Shown piece after piece: positions 46,431 through 53,781 of a stretch of 60,647 nt of DNA (position 1 is its first letter; the number at the start of each line of letters is the position of its first letter). Position numbers and translations under genes: made by a program. The stretch is taken from positions 1-60,647 of the forward strand of contig NZ_JPVQ01000024.1 in the NCBI RefSeq assembly GCF_000772965.1. The letters are read 5' to 3'. The notes under the pieces are model-generated. The model saw nothing but the letters and a program-made list of their open reading frames with translations, was not told the DNA's origin and did no database searches. Source of the DNA: Ureibacillus massiliensis 4400831 = CIP 108448 = CCUG 49529 (GTDB taxonomy: Bacteria; Bacillota; Bacilli; Bacillales_A; Planococcaceae).

Positions 46431-47015
46431 ATGAGCGAACAGCAACTCGAACCATTCTTGGATTTTTTTCTGTATGAACAAGGAGTGTTTGTTGAAGTGA
46501 ATGGGAATATTCAAAAGGGTTTAATTAGTAATTCAAATGAATCTCTCCGTTATTATAATGATAAATATTTAATAGGAAAGTTTGAAATCCACACAGGAGA
46601 TTTCGTGAAAATAGTTGATCAGAATAACACATATTTAGTTGTTAGTGAGATTGACCAACGAATGAATCATAATAAAGCTCGTTTAAGAAAATGTAACCAG
46701 ATACTAATTAAAGAGAAACCGGGAAAATATATCTTTTATGGATATAATGATTTCGGTGAACCAATATACGCTCCGGGGGAAACTACCTATGTAAGTTATT
46801 TATCAATTGTAGAAAATACCGTCCTAGATATTGAAACAAATTATCCAATTACGATTTCAGAAAATGAAATTATCGCTATCTTACAAGAAAATGAAGAAAC
46901 GTTACTTGAATTTAAAATAGGAGAAATTTTTTCTGTACTTAATAAGAACTATCAGGTTTTTGGAGTAGATCGATTTAAGCCAGGATTATTATACATAAAA
47001 GGTAGATTGAATTAA
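46431..47015 (+). CDS. last head-module protein, unknown role
   Basis: A 194-residue beta-rich protein with repeated strands; two halves (VFVEVNGNIQKGLISNSNE and ETLLEFKIGEIFSVLNKNYQV) may be related. GAAAGGAAG precedes the ATG. In a complete phage the next genes would be tail genes. Here they are absent and a terminator follows, so this may be an adaptor for a foreign tail. That is inference. No family recognised. Confidence 0.55.
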   Translation: MSEQQLEPFLDFFLYEQGVFVEVNGNIQKGLISNSNESLRYYNDKYLIGKFEIHTGDFVKIVDQNNTYLVVSEIDQRMNHNKARLRKCNQILIKEKPGKYIFYGYNDFGEPIYAPGETTYVSYLSIVENTVLDIETNYPITISENEIIAILQENEETLLEFKIGEIFSVLNKNYQVFGVDRFKPGLLYIKGRLN

Positions 47016-47033
47016 TAATCAAAAATATACTTA

Positions 47034-47059
47034 GGCTTGCCTTCGGGTGAGCCATTTTT
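47034..47059 (+). terminator. intrinsic terminator after the head module
   Basis: GGCTTGCC pairs with GGTGAGCC around a TTCG tetraloop, followed by six T residues. It marks the end of the structural genes. Confidence 0.8.
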
Positions 47060-47084
47060 TATTTATGAGAGAGGAGCATAAGGA

Positions 47085-47228
47085 ATGCATTTACATACAG
47101 CGGATTATTTATTGAGTGTACATATTTTAAAAGAGATGCTTGAAGAGAATCTAATTACAGAGGAAGAATATCGAGAAATAGACCGATTAAATCAGCAGTC
47201 CTTTAATAAAAAAGAGTTGGCAAATTAA
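47085..47228 (+). CDS. small SHOCT-like protein (47 residues)
   Basis: A 47-residue helical peptide (DYLLSVHILKEMLEENLI, then TEEEYREIDRLN) of the short SHOCT-like type often found directly upstream of serine recombinases in Firmicute elements. ATAAGGA precedes the ATG. It may modulate the recombinase or its expression. That is inferred from its position only. Confidence 0.6.
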   Translation: MHLHTADYLLSVHILKEMLEENLITEEEYREIDRLNQQSFNKKELAN

Positions 47229-47311
47229 AGAAGAAATAAGTTGATGTATACATAAAACAAATCTATCATGTGTGTGTGTGAAAAGAATATATGTTCGAAA
47301 GGAGAAGGGAA

Positions 47312-48919
47312 ATGGCGAAAAAAGTTGTTCAAATTTTAGAGAAAAAACCATTAGAAGAATTGGAAGGAGTACAAAGTAAGCAAAAGTTAAGAGTATGTGC
47401 TTATTGCCGAGTCAGCACAGATTCAGAGGAACAGAAAGAAAGTTATGCCAATCAGTTAGATCATTATACAAATTTAATTCAAAATAATCCTAATTGGGAG
47501 TTTGTCGATATCTATGCAGATGAAGGGATCTCTGGAACGTCTGATAAAAAGAGAATACAATTTAAACAGATGATAGAAGATGCAAAAGCAGGAAAAATAG
47601 ATATGATTCTAACAAAATCCATTTCTCGATTCTCTCGAAACACGGTTGTCTTATTAGAAAATGCAAGGGAACTGAAGAACCTTGGGATTGCAATCGTATT
47701 TGAAAAAGAAAATATCAATACACTGGAAGCTTCAGGGGAAGTGTTACTGACAATTCTTAGTTCCATTGCACAAGATGAAAGTCGTAACATATCCGAAAAC
47801 TCACGCTGGGGAATTGTCAAAGGATTTCGTGATGGAAAGGTTTATTGCAATACGACAAGGTTTTTAGGCTACGACAAAGATGAAAATGGAGAACTCGTGA
47901 TAAACGAAAAGGAAGCAGAAATTGTAAAACGAATCTATCGAGAATATTTAGAAGGAAAAAGTACTCAAGCAATCGCAAAAGGGTTAATGGCAGATGGCAT
48001 TAAAACAGTCGCAGGTAATGAAAAATGGTGGGACTCTACGGTTACAGGAATCTTAACGAACGAAAAGTATTACGGAGCATTGTTACAACAAAAAACAATC
48101 ACAGTGGATTACCTTACGAAAAAACGAGTGAAAAATGACGGACAAGCTACACAATATTTTATAGAAGAAAATCATGAACCGATTATCCCCAAAGAAGTGT
48201 TTGAACAAGTGCAATCAGAAAAGAAACGGAGAGCCAAATTGAAAGGGTATAAAGAAGAAAATGCACATCGCTATTCAAGTAAATATCCGTTCAGTGGAAA
48301 ATTAGTTTGTATGTGTTGCGGAAATACCTTGAAACGTAGAATTTGGAACAGTAACAATATCTCTAGAAAAGTTGTATGGCAATGCAAAACATATATAGCT
48401 GCTGGAAAACAAGGATGTGATGCCAAAGCAGTGGACGAAGCAGTTTTGATGGAAGCCTTTGTCCGAGTATTTAATCGAATGAAAGAGGATAAGGATCAAT
48501 TTGTCCAAACGATGAATCGAAACATTGAGAAGGTATTAATGAAAAATGCAGATAAAACTAAAATTCAAAAGATTGATAAGAAAATTGAAGAGCTGAAGCA
48601 GGAGTATAAAGGGCTTGTCCAACTAAATCTGAAAGGCGAAATGGATGCAGAAATATACCAAGAGGAACAAGTAAGAATTGGTGACCAGTTAGAACAACTT
48701 CGTGAGCAAAAACATGAAATCCAAGTCAGTAAGGAATCGAAGGAGCAGTATAAAAAGCGAGTACAGGAAATCATGAATGTATTCAAACAAAAAGAAGGAT
48801 TACTCGAACAATTTGATGATGGCATATTCAATGCGTTGGTAGAGAAGATAGAAATTCTCTCACCAACGCATTTTGTATTTGTATTGAAAAATGGGGTGAG
48901 GGTTGAGGAAAAAATATAA
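47312..48919 (+). CDS. large serine recombinase
   Basis: About 535 residues. The N-terminal resolvase domain shows CAYCRVSTDSEEQ with the catalytic serine at residue 35, and the later SRFSRNT arginine motif. The recombinase domain (about 170-300) is followed by a zinc ribbon (CMCCGNTLKRR ... WQCKTY) and a C-terminal coiled coil (about 410-500). These integrases move phages and integrative elements between attB and attP. ATG 47312 follows AAAGGAGAAGGG. An earlier ATG at 47291 would place that site inside the gene. It is the most likely integrase of the element. Its 3' end overlaps a terminator hairpin. Confidence 0.93.
   Translation: MAKKVVQILEKKPLEELEGVQSKQKLRVCAYCRVSTDSEEQKESYANQLDHYTNLIQNNPNWEFVDIYADEGISGTSDKKRIQFKQMIEDAKAGKIDMILTKSISRFSRNTVVLLENARELKNLGIAIVFEKENINTLEASGEVLLTILSSIAQDESRNISENSRWGIVKGFRDGKVYCNTTRFLGYDKDENGELVINEKEAEIVKRIYREYLEGKSTQAIAKGLMADGIKTVAGNEKWWDSTVTGILTNEKYYGALLQQKTITVDYLTKKRVKNDGQATQYFIEENHEPIIPKEVFEQVQSEKKRRAKLKGYKEENAHRYSSKYPFSGKLVCMCCGNTLKRRIWNSNNISRKVVWQCKTYIAAGKQGCDAKAVDEAVLMEAFVRVFNRMKEDKDQFVQTMNRNIEKVLMKNADKTKIQKIDKKIEELKQEYKGLVQLNLKGEMDAEIYQEEQVRIGDQLEQLREQKHEIQVSKESKEQYKKRVQEIMNVFKQKEGLLEQFDDGIFNALVEKIEILSPTHFVFVLKNGVRVEEKI
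48830..48880 (+). terminator. terminator-like hairpin inside the recombinase 3' end
   Basis: AATGCGTTGGT plus AGAGA pair with TCTCT plus ACCAACGCATT, 16 pairs with one bulged base, followed by TTTGTATTTG. It lies within the last 30 codons of the recombinase and so limits read-through into the cargo. A related hairpin occurs at 49870. Confidence 0.6.
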
Positions 48920-48962
48920 AAAAACTATAATTAGCTAAAGTGAAATTTGGGGGAGAATTTTA

Positions 48963-49862
48963 ATGGAATTAGTTGTTGCCATAAAAAATAATGATGGAAC
49001 TATAAATCCTCAATATACTCAAACCTATTCGGAATGGATAAAAGGTAATAGGAAGATGGAAATTGTGAAATTCCTATATGCTGAAAATCTTTTGAAAATT
49101 TTAATGGATGACTTAGGATATATTCAATTAAATGAACAAGGTATACTAAATTTAAAGTATATTTTAGAACAAAATCCTTTCAAAACTGCAATCAGATTGC
49201 TTGGGAATATTGCTGAAGCAATTATTGTGAATAGATGTAACAATAGTAAAGAAATAAATAGAAAATGGGCTACTATTGCAAGAAAAGGTAAGAAGAAGGT
49301 AAAAAAATTAGATAAATATATTGCAATAGGTACAGGATTGAAAACTACGAAAGATAAATATCCAACAAAATATGATACAACGAATCCTCAAAGGGATATA
49401 ATATGGATTAATGCAGAAAAGGGTAGGGAAGAACTACTCCAAATAAACGAAAATAGTGGTAGCGGAATAAGTGCTGGATTACAAATTAAGGTAAGTACTA
49501 GTGGGATAAATTACATTTTAGATGACTTAAAGAAATGTAGATATGAAGTACCTATGGTTTATTTTGGTTTAAACGATGACTTTGACGAAGTTGCATATCA
49601 TCTTTATAACCACAAAACACACCTAGAAATTGGAAAAGACTTTATTAATGTTAAAGCATTTGACATAGATGCTTATGAAGAGTTAAAGAGTTATAAGCCA
49701 TTAATAATTGGACTTTTGAATAATACTATAAAGATTGAAGATTTACTTAATGAAAGAATATTGGAGGATACAGTAATAAAATCCGCATTTACTAAAGTGG
49801 GCTTTCAATCGACTTTTTCAGGCAATAATATTATCATGACAAGTAATCAAATTTATATTTAA
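48963..49862 (+). CDS. PD-(D/E)XK-like nuclease, probable defence cargo
   Basis: A 299-residue protein of a family I do not recognise by name. RDIIWIN followed about 30 residues later by AGLQIKVS fits the D...(E/Q)-x-K metal site of restriction nucleases, with a helical N-terminal region before it and a mixed C-terminal part. A GGGGGAGA ribosome site precedes the ATG. It lies directly after the recombinase, a typical place for defence cargo, and is enclosed between two copies of the recombinase 3' tail. No cognate methyltransferase is adjacent, so its target and self-protection are unclear. Confidence 0.6.
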   Translation: MELVVAIKNNDGTINPQYTQTYSEWIKGNRKMEIVKFLYAENLLKILMDDLGYIQLNEQGILNLKYILEQNPFKTAIRLLGNIAEAIIVNRCNNSKEINRKWATIARKGKKKVKKLDKYIAIGTGLKTTKDKYPTKYDTTNPQRDIIWINAEKGREELLQINENSGSGISAGLQIKVSTSGINYILDDLKKCRYEVPMVYFGLNDDFDEVAYHLYNHKTHLEIGKDFINVKAFDIDAYEELKSYKPLIIGLLNNTIKIEDLLNERILEDTVIKSAFTKVGFQSTFSGNNIIMTSNQIYI

Positions 49863-49867
49863 TTTAT

Positions 49868-49935
49868 ACAATGCATCGGTAGAGGAACGAAAATATTCTA
49901 CCAATGCATTTTGTTTTTATAGTGAAAGATAGAAA
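49868..49935 (+). pseudogene. second copy of the serine recombinase 3' tail (remnant)
   Basis: The DNA from CAATGCATCGGTAGAG to the TGAAAGAT segment aligns with the recombinase end at 48831-48888. Read in a shifted frame it gives MHFVFIVKD, matching THFVFVLKN of the intact gene. A net loss of two bases breaks the frame, and no other part of the gene is present. It therefore looks like the end of a related recombinase left beside the next cargo block. Confidence 0.75.
49870..49920 (+). terminator. terminator hairpin after the nuclease gene
   Basis: AATGCATCGGTAGA pairs with TCTACCAATGCATT over 14 positions with one mismatch, followed by TTGTTTTT. It is the counterpart of the hairpin at 48830. 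Confidence 0.75.
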
Positions 49936-50107
49936 TGTAAATTCAAGAAGTTACGCAATATTGGTTTTAATACAATGTACTTTTAATTTGTCTATTTTTG
50001 TCGAAAAACACCAAAAACTTGATTATGATTGCTATAATTTAAGTAATTTTTTCCAATGTATTAATAAAAACTCATTAAATGGAATAATACGAATAGGGAG
50101 GAGAAAC

Positions 50108-50497
50108 ATGGTGTACTTTAAAAGTCAAGAATATATGCCACCACAATGTCCCCCATCTAATGCAATCTCAAATGATGTGGAACCTGTTTATAGATTTATT
50201 GAAGATGATTCTGTTCAAGATTTAGATTTTCTTAACCATGTGGAAAGAGGAAAAAGTTATCCACCTGCCAAAACTTGTGAAGCACTTGCATTATCATTTT
50301 ATACAACCATTGATGCTGCCAAAAATGCTTCAAAAAGATTTAAAAATCTAAGAAATAAAAAACTTGTTGCTGGAAGAATCACGTCAGAATGTGGAATACA
50401 TAATATAAAAAACAATCATTTGAATCTATGGGTATATAAAGAAATAGATATGTTAAAGGTATTTTTAGAAGAGGTGAGTGAAATTGGGAATAAATAA
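50108..50497 (+). CDS. first gene of an unknown two-gene cargo pair
   Basis: A 129-residue protein that I do not recognise. GGGAGGAGAAAC gives an excellent ribosome site for the ATG at 50108, so the longer frame from 49904, which passes through the recombinase remnant, is not the gene. A lysine-rich helix (AAKNASKRFKNLRNKK, about residues 77-92) suggests nucleic acid binding, and the N terminus is proline-rich. It overlaps the start of the next gene by 14 bases. The two are a coupled pair. Confidence 0.6.
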   Translation: MVYFKSQEYMPPQCPPSNAISNDVEPVYRFIEDDSVQDLDFLNHVERGKSYPPAKTCEALALSFYTTIDAAKNASKRFKNLRNKKLVAGRITSECGIHNIKNNHLNLWVYKEIDMLKVFLEEVSEIGNK

Positions 50498-51698
50498 ATA
50501 TTCTGATTTAGAGCAATCAGAAATAATTCATATTTTCGAATACTTTGACTTCCCATTATTTTTTATTTCCAAATCTCCTTGCGGTATGTATTACTTAAAC
50601 TATTATATTGAAGAAATTCAAGATAATGTTGATAAATGGCTGTTCTGCAGAATTTCAAATAAAGAACGTATTGATTTAATTCATCAAAAAATCTCGGTGT
50701 TAGAACTACTTAATAGATTAAAAAATAAAGAACGACTTTATTACCTTTTTATAGATTCTAATTTAAATGATAAAGATATAGAGTTAAATGTTGAACTGGT
50801 TAATTCAAATAACTTTGATCACGAGAGTTTTCCAGAAGAAGATTTTTATGTGGAATATGATTATGTCACAGATACAGAATTTTTTAAAGTAGAAGAAGAT
50901 ATCCTTGATAGTTCTAAATTCAAAATGGTATTAAAGGATGATGAAAATAGTCACGATATTAACTTAGATTTATTTTTAAATGTATTAAGTAATTTGAAGA
51001 AATCATTAAATGATGTAGCAACTGATATAGGAAATAAAATAATGGGGAATAAATCGGAACATCAAGTTAATCTTAGAATTGATTCTTTACAACCCTCATC
51101 ATTTGGAGTATGGATAAGAACTGAACCAAAGGATACAGATTTGTTTGAAGTTCCAGAGAAATCTTTAAGTGCCCTATTCGAAATAATTGAAGATATACAA
51201 GTCAAGAATCCAATAGAAATAGAAGAACAAATAGAAATTGATGAATCTTTTTCAATAAATACAGTAAAGAGTATAAAGAAATGGCTAAAGGAAATATCTG
51301 ATAATGAGTTTTCTTTAAAATTGGAAGCAACTACAAAAACAGAAGGTTTAAATAAAGTAGTTAGTTTTGATAGGAATTCTTTTGCTAAATTAGATATACT
51401 TACGAAAATACTCGAAGATAAAAGTGAAAAATATACTGAACAAATAAATATTGAAGGACTTTTAACATCAATAAATACTTCAAATAACAGATTTAGAATT
51501 TCTACTGAATCAATAGGTGAAATAGGCGGTAAGATGTCCACAGATATGTTTAAAAGATTGAAGGAAGATAAAACTCTTCAATTCCGAGTACCGAGTTTAA
51601 TCAAAGCAGTTGTTGAAAAGGAAGTAATTAATGATTATGTTGAAGACGAACATTCAGTAAAATATACCCTTATATATTTTGAACAGCCTGTTGAATAA
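50484..51698 (+). CDS. DUF6575-like protein, second gene of the pair
   Basis: About 404 residues. The N terminus (EYFDFPLFFISKSPCGMYYL followed by a CRISNKERIDLI segment) resembles proteins annotated as DUF6575, a family with no known activity. The rest is acidic and mixed alpha/beta with no visible catalytic motif, membrane helix or signal peptide. TTG 50484 is eight bases after AGAGGTG. GTG 50478 is too close to it. It overlaps the previous gene. The position after recombinase-linked cargo suggests a defence or anti-phage unit, but nothing in the sequence proves it. Confidence 0.55.
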   Translation: MGINKYSDLEQSEIIHIFEYFDFPLFFISKSPCGMYYLNYYIEEIQDNVDKWLFCRISNKERIDLIHQKISVLELLNRLKNKERLYYLFIDSNLNDKDIELNVELVNSNNFDHESFPEEDFYVEYDYVTDTEFFKVEEDILDSSKFKMVLKDDENSHDINLDLFLNVLSNLKKSLNDVATDIGNKIMGNKSEHQVNLRIDSLQPSSFGVWIRTEPKDTDLFEVPEKSLSALFEIIEDIQVKNPIEIEEQIEIDESFSINTVKSIKKWLKEISDNEFSLKLEATTKTEGLNKVVSFDRNSFAKLDILTKILEDKSEKYTEQINIEGLLTSINTSNNRFRISTESIGEIGGKMSTDMFKRLKEDKTLQFRVPSLIKAVVEKEVINDYVEDEHSVKYTLIYFEQPVE

Positions 51699-51821
51699 TT
51701 TTTAGAGACGTATTTGTTATTTTTAAACTAATTATAAATTGATTTAACAGATAAATATATCCCTTTCAACGTCTCAACGCATGTTGAGTGTGTTGCTGAG
51801 TTAACTTTAGAAGTGTAACCC

Positions 51822-51900
51822 AATAATAAACACTTCCGAACCAAAATAGAAATTTCCGATTCGGAACCGATTTTCGCTAAAATAAACATTTCCGATTTTC
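51822..51900 (+). repeat. left arm of the TTCCGA-type repeat array
   Basis: Three units in one orientation: AATAATAAACACTTCCGAA, AAAATAGAAATTTCCGATT and AAAATAAACATTTCCGATT. Each has an A-rich part leading into TTCCGA. Confidence 0.7.
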
Positions 51901-51917
51901 GATTCTGATTCAATATT

Positions 51918-51956
51918 ATCCCGGTTTTTCCTCAATAGGAACCCGGGATTTTTTTC
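51918..51956 (+). terminator. intrinsic terminator
   Basis: ATCCCGG with TTCC pairs with GGAA and CCGGGAT, followed by TTTTTTTC. It may stop rightward transcription from the cargo pair. Confidence 0.75.
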
Positions 51957-52156
51957 TGGTATAATTCAATAGAAAATCAATATATTTTCAATAGTTTTAT
52001 CAATGTTTAATCCTGCTCAATCCCTTTTCAATTCAGGCTTTTTTCAATAGTTTATTCAGGCAGCTATTCAATAAGAGACCGCAGGCCTCATTCAATCTTT
52101 TCTCACTGTTTTTTTCTTATTTCCCTTTTTCATTTATCCACCTATTCTTCTTTCCA

Positions 52157-52343
52157 AAATCGGAGATTTCTATTTTAACTCCCAAAAAACCGTGAAAAAA
52201 TACCGAAAAACAGGCGAAAAAATGGTCATTTTTGAATCGGAAATTGCTCAAAATTGGGGTTCTTTCGGAAATCTTTATTTTAACTCGAACGGAAGAATGC
52301 GGGTTTGAGGTGGGGGATTTCGGAAGGGTTCGTTTGGGTTATA
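52157..52343 (-). repeat. right arm of the TTCCGA-type repeat array
   Basis: Read on the minus strand this gives AAAATAGAAATCTCCGATT, GCAATTTCCGATTC, AAAATAAAGATTTCCGAAA and CCCTTCCGAAATC. The first and third differ by one or two bases from left-arm units, so the two arms form a large imperfect inverted repeat. Confidence 0.65.
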
Positions 52344-52570
52344 CAAGAAGAAGGTAAATAATATAAACGCAAATACAATTTACGTATTTGTGTCAGACTG
52401 TAGACAATTTGAATTTCGTGTCTACAGTCTTTTCTTTTTAAATTTATATATTTTGTAGTATTTGTTGGGGTAAATGGAAAAAATAAAACCATGGTATTAT
52501 GATATAAATATATAAGTTATCATTTTCATTTATTAAAGGAACTAAAAATTTCTAACAAAGGATGAAATAA

Positions 52571-53413
52571 ATGATTAAATCGTTTTTAATGTTAGGGCAG
52601 TCTAATATGGCGGGACGAGGGTTTATCCATGAAGTTCCTCCTATATATAATGAAAGAATTCAAATGTTGCGTAATGGAAGATGGCAGATGATGACGGAAC
52701 CTATCAACTATGATCGCCCAGTAGCAGGAATAAGTTTGGCTGGTTCATTTGCAGAAGCATGGAGCCGTCAAAATCTAGAAGATACGATAGGCTTAATTCC
52801 TTGTGCGGAAGGCGGTAGTACACTGGACGAATGGGCTGTAGATCAAACGCTTTTCCAACACGCTATAACCGAAGCGAAATTTGCTATGCAAAATAGTGAA
52901 TTAGCAGGAATTCTATGGCATCAGGGAGAAAGCGATAGTGTAAATGGGAACTATAAAGTCTATTATAAAAAATTCCTTTTAATAATTGAGGCACTTAGAA
53001 AGGAATTGAACGCTCCAAATATCCCTCTCATTATCGGAGGTTTAGGGGGTTTTTTAGGTAAAGAAGGATTTGGAAAGAATTGTACAGAATATCAGTATCT
53101 TAACGAAGAATTGCAAAAATTTGCTCTTGAACAAGATAATTGTTACTTTGTCACAGCAGAAGGGTTAACATCTAATCCTGATGGTATTCATATTGATGCA
53201 ATTTCTCAAAGAAAATTTGGATTACGCTATTATGAAGCCTTTTCTAAGAAGGAGCATGTAATGAAACCGTTAATAAATGAAAACGAGTTAATTGATCAAA
53301 TTCATAATAGAACTTATACAAAATCAGAAATAATGTATATGAAAATAATGGATCTGTCACAAGGGAAAACATCATTTGAAGAATTCCAATCACAACTAAA
53401 GACAAATCAATGA
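52571..53413 (+). CDS. SGNH-type carbohydrate acetylesterase (SASA family)
   Basis: A 280-residue hydrolase of the sialate-O-acetylesterase/DUF303 group. LGQSNMAGRG gives the nucleophile Ser11, GGSTLDEWA and WHQGESD supply the oxyanion glycine and glutamine, and NPDGIHIDAISQRKFG holds the Asp/His pair. The family removes acetyl groups from sugars such as wall polysaccharides. No signal peptide is visible, so it acts in the cytosol or is released in other ways. The ribosome site is weak. It is flanked by non-coding blocks that share a 25-bp repeat. Confidence 0.82.
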   Translation: MIKSFLMLGQSNMAGRGFIHEVPPIYNERIQMLRNGRWQMMTEPINYDRPVAGISLAGSFAEAWSRQNLEDTIGLIPCAEGGSTLDEWAVDQTLFQHAITEAKFAMQNSELAGILWHQGESDSVNGNYKVYYKKFLLIIEALRKELNAPNIPLIIGGLGGFLGKEGFGKNCTEYQYLNEELQKFALEQDNCYFVTAEGLTSNPDGIHIDAISQRKFGLRYYEAFSKKEHVMKPLINENELIDQIHNRTYTKSEIMYMKIMDLSQGKTSFEEFQSQLKTNQ

Positions 53414-53536
53414 AAAATAGGCTAGATCCCAATAAAAACAAACCATGACTTTATACAACACATTGTGTTACAACAAACACTCTACGATATTTGAATGTGT
53501 TGCAGAGTTAAAGTTAAAAGATATTATAATAAACTC

Positions 53537-53572
53537 AACCTCGGATACGAATATTGTATTCGAGGTTTTTTA
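53537..53572. terminator. strong hairpin terminator with CTCGRATACGAAT core
   Basis: AACCTCGGATAC and GTATTCGAGGTT pair (one G-T), followed by a T-run. A hairpin with nearly the same core is found at 59428. Confidence 0.8.
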
Positions 53573-53730
53573 TTCGAAATTAACGGAGTAATGTTTAAGC
53601 AATTACAAAAAAGAAAAAGGATACTAATAATAAAAATATACGATATAAAGAGGGCCTATCTTTTCTTTGCTTTTTATTTAAATAAATTGCATTTTGAATT
53701 TGATTTACAAAAAGAAAAAAATATTGTATA

Positions 53731-53752
53731 GTTGATTACACGACTAATCAAC
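53731..53752. promoter_or_regulatory. perfect inverted repeat, candidate YtrA-type operator
   Basis: GTTGATTA-CACGAC-TAATCAAC is an exact 8-bp inverted repeat with a six-base spacer, 29 bp before the GntR start and just after TGTATA. YtrA-group GntR repressors bind such sites upstream of their own ABC operon. Confidence 0.65.
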
Positions 53753-53781
53753 CAATCAGGGTTGTTAGGAAGGAGAAAATT

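Larger units (their letters stand above)
51699..52570. other. non-coding block with opposed TTCCGA repeats and TCAAT repeats
   Basis: No supported gene lies in these 870 bp. Left copies of an AAAATARAnATTTCCGA motif (about 51822-51900) face right copies in the opposite orientation (about 52157-52343). Between them stand a terminator (51918), a run of eleven TCAAT motifs (51910-52096) and pyrimidine-rich DNA. A CTCAAC/GTTGAG hairpin lies at 51773. The function is unknown. A recombination, attachment or packaging region is possible. Confidence 0.55.
53414..53781. promoter_or_regulatory. intergenic region upstream of the GntR-ABC operon
   Basis: This 368-bp stretch holds a terminator at 53537-53572, a copy of a 25-bp repeat (53496) also present at 51789, and the GntR operator-like palindrome at 53731-53752 with a poor -10-like TGTATA just before it. 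A 78-codon open frame crosses the terminator and lacks a ribosome site, so I do not count it. Confidence 0.6.

Noticed and set aside
49904..50107. Longer version of the 129-residue gene starting at 49904
   Set aside because: Its first part is the shifted recombinase tail. The ATG at 50108 has an excellent ribosome site.
51062..51541. A 159-codon minus-strand frame within the DUF6575-like gene
   Set aside because: It is antisense to a well-supported gene and has no ribosome site.
53495..53731. A 78-codon open frame before the GntR gene
   Set aside because: It runs through a strong terminator hairpin and lacks a ribosome site.
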